Shown here: piece by piece, positions 50,650 to 56,123 of the stretch | Layout of the letters: every line of letters starts with the position of its first letter | How positions within the stretch are numbered: position 1 is the stretch's first letter | Assembly (NCBI GenBank): GCA_034440515.1 | Contig: JAWXCF010000005.1 | Location: 1-56,123 of the forward strand | Direction of reading: 5' to 3' | Source: JAWXCF01 sp034440515 | Lineage (GTDB): Bacteria > Bacteroidota > Bacteroidia > CAILMK01 | Length of the DNA: 56,123 nucleotides | Notes under the pieces: model-generated | Told to the model about the DNA's origin: nothing | What the model saw: the letters and a program-made list of their open reading frames with translations, nothing else | The model's database searches: none | Translations under genes and position numbers: made by a program

Positions 50650-53149
50650 CGGCATATTGGTCTTATGTGTTGGCTTCTATACTGTCGTGAATAGTTGCTC
50701 TGATTATGGCACATTTGATGATTATAGTTTTAGGCTTTTCACCCCAGATCTTGGTTTGAGTCCAACTCTTACCCCATTTAACTATACTCATAGTTATTTA
50801 AATAGTTATGTGCCTGATCCCCAAGGCTTAGACTATCAAACTAATTGTAAGGAATGGGTAGCAAATACTAAAGGTCAAGTAAATATAAAGGACGTATATA
50901 CTGCACAGTATGAACTTAGTCCTGAATTATTCTTGAACGATGCAAGCTTGAATAACTACAGCCAAATAAAGAGAAATAGCTTTATAAAGAGTTTGCTGCT
51001 TCAGGAAAATGCTGAAGAATTAAAGTATTTCTTATTTGCAAAAAGAGTTGAGGCAAATAGTTACCCTACAACAGATCTATGGGAAGATGAAAAAAATAAT
51101 AACTATAATGATAAATCAAATATTCTATTGGAATTTGCCTACAAAAACATAAAAACCAAGGGTTTAAGCGGGTTTTTAAAAGAGCGTTACGCTTTCCAAA
51201 TAGTAAAATTGCTCCATTATGAATGGTATTATAAATCAGACAGTGAGTCTGATAGTACATTAATTCAAAACAATGCTAACAGAATTAAATTAGTTGTTAT
51301 TTATGAAAACTATCTGTTGCGCCACAATAGCATAGTTGCAAAATGGGCTCTACTATACTATGGAATGGCCCAAACTGACACAGATAAGAAAACAACAGCC
51401 TTGGTGCAAGCATTTGATCAGACAGAAGAGAAAAAGGTGTATGTCTACAAAATGATCGATAAAGAGGCAGTGTTAAACTTAATTGACAGAACACAAGATA
51501 AATCATTGAAAATTGCAGCAATGGCATTATTGGAATTTCATAATCCTGGTAAATCATTGACTAACACTAAAAATATTGCCGCTTTAGACCCTAACTCTAA
51601 GTATTTGCCTACGCTTATAGGAAGAGAAATTAATAAAATAGAAGCTTGGACTCAAACTCCATTGTATAAGGGTATAGAAACTGAATTATACAATGTATCT
51701 AGTACTGGACTAGCATACACAGATGCGAATTACGGTGGAGATGAGTATGATAAACTTATTGAAATTAAAACTTCATCATTTAACCACGACTTAAATTATA
51801 TGTATGAATTAGAATCGTTCTTGTCTAATTTATCACTAAAACAGAATGCAGATTGGTCTAATTATACCAAAATTGCTGTGATTTATTTAAAGCAAATAAA
51901 TGGCAAATATGATCAGGCGAGTGTTCTACTCAATGAAATGACAGCAAAGCAATTGCCAAAACCATTTGCTGCACAACTAGAGAAACAACGGTATATAAAT
52001 ATTTTAAATACAGTAAATATTGGTTCTCCACAAGGCAAACAGGATATTTATAACCAACTTATGGTATTAAAGAATGTTTTACCTAAATCTTCAGTTTATG
52101 AATACAACTTTTTTAATAATAACTTAAATAATGATTTTAGTGAACTTTTGCTAATGACTAGCAATAAATACAAAAGAATTAATGATGATTTTACTGCCGG
52201 GCTGTTGTCAGAATTAGTAGAAATTTATACTAATGGAGTTGATATTAATTTACCACGTGAAGATCATTATTACTATTCTTTAGATTATTTCAATGATTAT
52301 GGTACACCTGCCATTTTCGATGAATTAATAGTTTTAAACGATAAGAAGAACAAGACTGACTTTGAGAAACTCATTTCCATAGTTCTACCTAAGTCTAATG
52401 ACATTATACGCGATTTCAAAGTTTCTGTCTTAGTGCGAATGAATTTGATGGATATTGCACTAGCAGAATCAAAAAAAATAGATGACAACTATTGGGATAA
52501 TCGACCTGAATTTAAAGGCAATTTGCCCATTCTTAAAATTTCTGATGTTGGCACTTTAATTCCTAATCAGTACATAATTAGGAATAAATATGATAAGGTA
52601 AGTAAGCGTTCTATTTTACAGGAATTGGTTGACTATCAAAATAAAAAGAACAAAAATCCTGATGATAATTTTAAACTAGCAAATTGTTACTATAACATAT
52701 CATATAACGGTAGAGCCTGGATGTTGTCTAAATATCAAAGAAGTAGTTATGAAAATGGACCTGAAGAAAAGCAACTATTAGCATCAGCTAAGTACGATCC
52801 CTATAATCAATATCAACTTCTCTACTCCAAACGGTCTTATTATGATAACAATTATTACAGCTTAAGTAAAGCTAACAAATATTACCAATTAGTTGCTAAT
52901 AGCAAAGCCCCTAAAGAATTAAGAGCTAAGGCCATATTGATGTTAAGTCACTTACAATCGTTAAGGGATGGGAATAGTTATAATTATGGTGAAGAAGAAA
53001 AGGCTAAAATTTGGTCACCTTATTTAGTCTTATTACGATCAGAATATCGGAGTACCAAATTATGGCAAGATGCAGTCACAATGTGTCCTGATGTTGCTGA
53101 ATATGATAAGTTTAAGACAGGTAAAAAGAAAAAGGAAGTTTCAGAATAG
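50621..53149 (+). CDS. Large lipoprotein-like envelope protein, partner of the DUF3142-like gene
   Basis: The 842-residue protein has an N-terminal hydrophobic segment (about 5-22) followed by VVNSC, a probable lipobox with Cys26. The mature protein begins SDYGTFDDYSFRLFTPDLG. The rest is mostly helical, with repeating helix pairs (for example AKWALLYYGMAQ, KIAAMALLEFHNPG, NFKLANCYYNISYNGRAWMLS) that suggest TPR- or SusD-like superhelix folding. No catalytic motif is seen. The start lies inside the 3' end of the DUF3142-like gene (29-base overlap), the RBS being within that coding sequence. A strong terminator follows. The pair probably forms one surface or periplasmic unit, perhaps in glycan handling (inference). 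Confidence 0.65.
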   Translation: MKKSLIPVISGILVLCVGFYTVVNSCSDYGTFDDYSFRLFTPDLGLSPTLTPFNYTHSYLNSYVPDPQGLDYQTNCKEWVANTKGQVNIKDVYTAQYELSPELFLNDASLNNYSQIKRNSFIKSLLLQENAEELKYFLFAKRVEANSYPTTDLWEDEKNNNYNDKSNILLEFAYKNIKTKGLSGFLKERYAFQIVKLLHYEWYYKSDSESDSTLIQNNANRIKLVVIYENYLLRHNSIVAKWALLYYGMAQTDTDKKTTALVQAFDQTEEKKVYVYKMIDKEAVLNLIDRTQDKSLKIAAMALLEFHNPGKSLTNTKNIAALDPNSKYLPTLIGREINKIEAWTQTPLYKGIETELYNVSSTGLAYTDANYGGDEYDKLIEIKTSSFNHDLNYMYELESFLSNLSLKQNADWSNYTKIAVIYLKQINGKYDQASVLLNEMTAKQLPKPFAAQLEKQRYINILNTVNIGSPQGKQDIYNQLMVLKNVLPKSSVYEYNFFNNNLNNDFSELLLMTSNKYKRINDDFTAGLLSELVEIYTNGVDINLPREDHYYYSLDYFNDYGTPAIFDELIVLNDKKNKTDFEKLISIVLPKSNDIIRDFKVSVLVRMNLMDIALAESKKIDDNYWDNRPEFKGNLPILKISDVGTLIPNQYIIRNKYDKVSKRSILQELVDYQNKKNKNPDDNFKLANCYYNISYNGRAWMLSKYQRSSYENGPEEKQLLASAKYDPYNQYQLLYSKRSYYDNNYYSLSKANKYYQLVANSKAPKELRAKAILMLSHLQSLRDGNSYNYGEEEKAKIWSPYLVLLRSEYRSTKLWQDAVTMCPDVAEYDKFKTGKKKKEVSE

Positions 53150-53176
53150 TTAACTTTTCAACTTTCAATAAACAAT

Positions 53177-53205
53177 AAAGCCCTCACTTTGAGGGCTTTA
53201 TTTAT
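53177..53205 (+). terminator. Rho-independent terminator between convergent genes
   Basis: The stem AAAGCCCTC / GAGGGCTTT (53177-53185 with 53191-53199) has a 5-base loop and T-rich flanks on both sides. It is probably bidirectional. Confidence 0.92.
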
Positions 53206-53222
53206 GTATATAATGGTATATA

Positions 53223-55661
53223 TTAAAAATTCATCGGGAAACTGCCAGGGTCTGTCTCGTGCATTATGCTATATACAGCCATAAATACATCGTTTACGTT
53301 GGGCTTACTAAAGTAATCGCCATCTGTGCCGTAAGCAGGTCTATGTGCATTTGCAGCTAAGGTAACAGGTTCACTGTCTAGCCATTGCCAAGCCTTTTGT
53401 TCTTCTATTACCTTTTGCATCATATAGGCAGTTCCCCCACTAGGCACATCTTCATCAAAGAAAATGACACGATTAGTTTTCTTTATGCTTTCTATAATGT
53501 TGTGATTTACATCAAAAGGTAACAATGTTTGCACATCTATTATTTCTATACTAATGCCCACTTCAGCAAGTTTATAGGCAGCAGCTTGTGCTATCTCGCA
53601 ACAGGCACCATAGGTAACTATGGTTACATCTTCGCCGTTGTGAATAACCTCTGGCACACCTAGTGGTACCGTATATTCCCCAATGTTATTAGGTAGGCGT
53701 TCCTTTTGCCTGTATCCGTTTAGTCTTTCTATGATTAGTGCAGGCTCATCTGCTTGCATTAAAGTATTGTAAAATCCTGCTGCCTGTGTCATATTTCTAG
53801 GCACGCATACATACATACCTCTCAGTGCATTTACTATCATACCCATTGGTGAACCGCTGTGCCATATACCCTCAAGCCTGTGGCCACGTGTACGTACAAT
53901 AACCGGTGCCTTTTGCCCTCCCACAGTTCTGTAAAGTAGTGTGCTTAAATCATCACTTAATATTTCTAATCCATATAAAAGATAGTCTAAGTATTGAATT
54001 TCAACTATTGGTCTAAGACCACGCATAGCTGCACCAATTCCTTGGCCCATTATGCTCGCCTCTCTTATACCTGTATCAGTTATTCTTAGGTCTCCGTATT
54101 TGTCTTGCATACCAGCCATACCCTGATTTACATCACCTATTTTACCTACGTCTTCGCCTATTGCAAATACTCGTGGATCTCTAGCTAATAGTAGGTCAAA
54201 ATATTTATTCAATATTTCCCTACCATCTAACAGCTCGGCGTGATTGTCATATATAGGTTTTACTTCAATGACGCGCATAGCAGTTCCACTGTGCAGATGA
54301 CTGCTATATTTGGGCTGTGTTTGTCGTAAAACTGAATTCTTCCAGTCTATAATTGTCTGTCTGCCTGGTAAGTCGTGGTGTAAGCTTAATCTTAGAGCGT
54401 CCCAAGATGCATTTAAATTTGACCTGCGGTCTTTGTCAAGTCCTTCAGATAATTGGCGGGATATTTCAAGAATCTCACTTGCTAATTTTTCGTCAGCCTG
54501 CCCCGCTAGTTGTTTAAATGCATCAATTAGCTCTGCTCTATCTGCCTGGATTACAGTAAGCGATTGTTCAAAGGCTGCCTTTTGCTCTTCCCTTACATAC
54601 TTCTTAGCATCTGCCTCTATAGCAATCAGTTCCTCTTCAGTTGATATTTCAGTTTCAAGTATCCATTCTCTCATTTTCACCATACAGTCAAACTCTTTTT
54701 CCCAGTCTAGCCTTTCTTTGGACTTGTATCTTTCGTGGCTACCGCTAGTGCTATGACCTTGGGGTTGGGTTAACTCTTGTATGTGAAATATAGCTGGTAT
54801 GTGGCGTTCTCTCACAGCCGTAATGCCTGCCGCATAGGTTTGCATCAGTTCTGGATAGTTCCATCCATTAGCAGTAAAGAGTAAATAGCCTTGTTCTTTT
54901 TCTTCGTCAAAGCTAAATCCACTCAATATTTCGCTTAAATCTTGTTTTGTTACTTGATATTTATTTGGAACTGATATACCATAGCCATCATCCCAAATAC
55001 TAATTGCCATAGGTGCCATAAGCACACCGCCAGCATTTACGGTTTCCCAAAAATGCCCCTCGGCAGTACTTGCATTACCAATTGTACCAAATGCTACTTC
55101 GTTACCATTTACACTAAATTTTCCATTATCTTGTAGCTCAGGATTTTGCCTATATAATTTACTAGCGTATGCTAGACCAAGAAGTCTTAACATTTGCCCT
55201 GCAGTAGGGGATATGTCTGCACTGCTATTTTTCTGTTTAGTTAGGTAAAGCCATTCTCCATTCTCGTCTAATGAACGGGTAGCAAAGTGCCCATTCATTT
55301 GTCTGCCCCCACTGGCTGGCTCCCTATTTACATCATCTACATCTGCATATAATTGTGCGAAGAATTGTCTAACTGTTAGCTGCCCAATAGCCAACATAAA
55401 AGTTTGGTCACGGTAATAACCAGAGCGGAAATCTCCAGGCATAAATACCTTAGCCATAGCTAATTGTACTACTTCTTTACCATCCCCAAATATACCAAAT
55501 TTGGCCTTTCCAGTTAAAACCTCTTTTCTTCCTAATAAACTGGCTTCTCTGCTGATTCGCCCTATTTTATAATCCTGCAAAACTTCAGTTTTAAACTCTT
55601 CTAAACTGAGTTCATTTTGGGTTTCTATATCAGGCATTCCTTCTAATTTTACTGTTGTCAT
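53223..55661 (-). CDS. Fused alpha/beta 2-oxoacid dehydrogenase E1 component
   Basis: The 812-residue protein joins E1-alpha (about 30-400) and E1-beta (about 480-800). The alpha half has GYYRDQTFMLAIG, a TPP region GNASTAEGHFWETVNAGGV, WDDGYGISVP, and QGHSTSGSHERYKS. The beta half has FAIGEDVGKIGDVNQGM, DTGIREASIMGQGIGAA, VIVRTRGHRLEGIWHSGSPM and the C-terminal GTDGDYFSKPN. It decarboxylates a 2-oxoacid (pyruvate or branched-chain) and passes the acyl group to E2. The fused layout is common in Bacteroidota. The Mg/TPP motif reads GNA...DD instead of GDG...NN. No E2 or E3 gene is adjacent. Monocistronic. Confidence 0.92.
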   Translation of the reverse strand: MTTVKLEGMPDIETQNELSLEEFKTEVLQDYKIGRISREASLLGRKEVLTGKAKFGIFGDGKEVVQLAMAKVFMPGDFRSGYYRDQTFMLAIGQLTVRQFFAQLYADVDDVNREPASGGRQMNGHFATRSLDENGEWLYLTKQKNSSADISPTAGQMLRLLGLAYASKLYRQNPELQDNGKFSVNGNEVAFGTIGNASTAEGHFWETVNAGGVLMAPMAISIWDDGYGISVPNKYQVTKQDLSEILSGFSFDEEKEQGYLLFTANGWNYPELMQTYAAGITAVRERHIPAIFHIQELTQPQGHSTSGSHERYKSKERLDWEKEFDCMVKMREWILETEISTEEELIAIEADAKKYVREEQKAAFEQSLTVIQADRAELIDAFKQLAGQADEKLASEILEISRQLSEGLDKDRRSNLNASWDALRLSLHHDLPGRQTIIDWKNSVLRQTQPKYSSHLHSGTAMRVIEVKPIYDNHAELLDGREILNKYFDLLLARDPRVFAIGEDVGKIGDVNQGMAGMQDKYGDLRITDTGIREASIMGQGIGAAMRGLRPIVEIQYLDYLLYGLEILSDDLSTLLYRTVGGQKAPVIVRTRGHRLEGIWHSGSPMGMIVNALRGMYVCVPRNMTQAAGFYNTLMQADEPALIIERLNGYRQKERLPNNIGEYTVPLGVPEVIHNGEDVTIVTYGACCEIAQAAAYKLAEVGISIEIIDVQTLLPFDVNHNIIESIKKTNRVIFFDEDVPSGGTAYMMQKVIEEQKAWQWLDSEPVTLAANAHRPAYGTDGDYFSKPNVNDVFMAVYSIMHETDPGSFPMNF

Positions 55662-55675
55662 AAAAAATAATTAGA

Positions 55676-55683
55676 CAAAAATA
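55676..55683 (-). promoter_or_regulatory. -7 element TATTTTTG for E1 gene
   Basis: A perfect TAnnTTTG on the minus strand lies 15 bases before the ATG; a TTG 25 bases further upstream may be the -33 element. The leader is short, about 8 bases. Confidence 0.45.
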
Positions 55684-55763
55684 GTTACTAATTTAAGGCG
55701 CTAAGATACAATATTACCTTTCTACATTTGGCTGGTGATCTTTATACATATTCTTTCATTTTG

Positions 55764-55771
55764 TAATTTTG
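55764..55771 (+). promoter_or_regulatory. -7 element TAATTTTG for fatty-acid hydroxylase gene
   Basis: A perfect TAnnTTTG lies 61 bases before the ATG at 55825, giving a leader of about 47 bases. Confidence 0.4.
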
Positions 55772-55824
55772 CTTGTAGGTATTGAACATTCAAGTTTCAA
55801 TAATCATTTAGATTTAATATATAT

Positions 55825-56123
55825 ATGCCTGCATTAAATATCAAAACTAAAGGTACCAAGCAACTGTCTAGATACAAAATTGTAGAATGGTTGTCTAAAA
55901 CCCACCCTGCCATCATATTAAGTATGTACATCCCAATGTGCGCATACTTATTGTACTATTTTCATTTAAATATTAATCCAAATTTTGGAACTTTAGCTTT
56001 CGTTTTTATTTCTGGTGTTTGTATGTGGACCCTTACCGAATATATAATGCATCGTTACTTATTTCATATGGGTACGCATAATGAAAAGTTGAGCAAGTTT
56101 AGTTATATAGTGCACGGGGTGCA
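55825..56123 (+). CDS. Fatty-acid 2-hydroxylase / sterol desaturase family protein, N-terminal part
   Basis: The frame is open from ATG 55825 to the window end (99 full codons). It contains two hydrophobic segments (about 27-45 and 52-70) and the start of the di-iron His boxes: EYIMHRYLFHMGTHN, then VHGV with a further His codon begun at the last bases. These match the fatty acid hydroxylase superfamily (HRxxFH and HGxHH). Such enzymes hydroxylate fatty acyl chains, for example of sphingolipids or capnoids, in the membrane. The catalytic C-terminal boxes lie beyond the window. Confidence 0.85.
   Translation, partial: MPALNIKTKGTKQLSRYKIVEWLSKTHPAIILSMYIPMCAYLLYYFHLNINPNFGTLAFVFISGVCMWTLTEYIMHRYLFHMGTHNEKLSKFSYIVHGV

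Noticed and set aside
54310..54756. 148-codon plus-strand open frame opposite the E1 gene
   Set aside because: It is the antisense shadow of a clear, conserved coding region, with Ser/Ile-rich low-complexity translation and no family match.
1..56123. Mobile elements, tRNA/rRNA genes, CRISPR arrays or phage genes
   Set aside because: No transposase, integrase, inverted terminal repeats, regularly spaced repeats or tRNA-like cloverleaf was seen on either strand by eye; a tRNAscan or repeat search could confirm.

Overview
The window is about 56 kb of AT-rich chromosomal DNA from a member of the Bacteroidota, most likely Chitinophagales or Sphingobacteriales. The signs are Type IX secretion (T9SS) sorting domains of types A and B, a TonB receptor with a carboxypeptidase-regulatory-like N-terminus, an S46 dipeptidyl-peptidase, a fused alpha/beta 2-oxoacid dehydrogenase E1, and Bacteroidota-type -7 promoter elements (TAnnTTTG) ahead of most transcription units. 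I saw no rRNA, tRNA, insertion sequence, phage or CRISPR. No gap between genes exceeds 300 bases; the longest is 15007-15302.

Layout. 1-4.6 kb (minus): yqeY-like, cvpA-like and glutamine amidotransferase genes, then alpha/beta hydrolase, CBS-domain protein, Omp85-type barrel and the first codons of a probable NAD kinase. 4.6-9.7 kb: a small lipoprotein, a DUF4139 protein and a two-domain M16 peptidase. 9.8-15 kb: a DsbD-like domain protein coupled to full DsbD, gmhA, an A-type Fe-S carrier and a ComM/YifB ATPase. 15.3-20 kb: a TonB receptor followed by a secreted T9SS type A protein; both have similar 11-bp direct repeats upstream. 20.2-24.8 kb: YqgE, then a polysaccharide operon (Wzx flippase, Wzz-like, Wzy/ligase-like) divergent from coaD. 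25.3-33 kb: a GATase-like exported protein, a PfkB kinase, an Asn-rich exported protein, a cytochrome b5-like protein, an S46 peptidase and a biotin carboxylase.

33.2-40.6 kb holds an ECF sigma factor overlapping a gene for a membrane protein that resembles an anti-sigma factor inside the membrane but carries PKD-like and T9SS type B modules outside. A 1782-residue PKD/T9SS type B protein follows. 40.7-47.2 kb: a DUF255 protein, a small membrane protein, a second polysaccharide group (GNAT/FemAB-like, deacetylase-like, CpsB-type PHP phosphatase, sugar transferase). 47.2-49.3 kb: a second, paralogous ECF sigma factor overlapping another single-span protein, this one ending in an outer-membrane beta-barrel-like domain. 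49.5-53.1 kb: two overlapping exported genes of unknown function (DUF3142-like TIM barrel and a large lipoprotein-like partner). 53.2-56.1 kb: the fused E1 and the start of a fatty-acid hydroxylase.

The most promising undescribed system is the pair of ECF sigma modules. Each sigma overlaps a chimeric membrane partner that has a short cytoplasmic motif (P..W..V/I..G), one transmembrane helix and a surface or outer-membrane type domain. Each is preceded by GCAACC plus a 16-base spacer, a possible autoregulatory promoter. Second is the shared repeat operator candidate at the TonB receptor / T9SS protein pair. Third is the DUF3142-like/lipoprotein gene pair.
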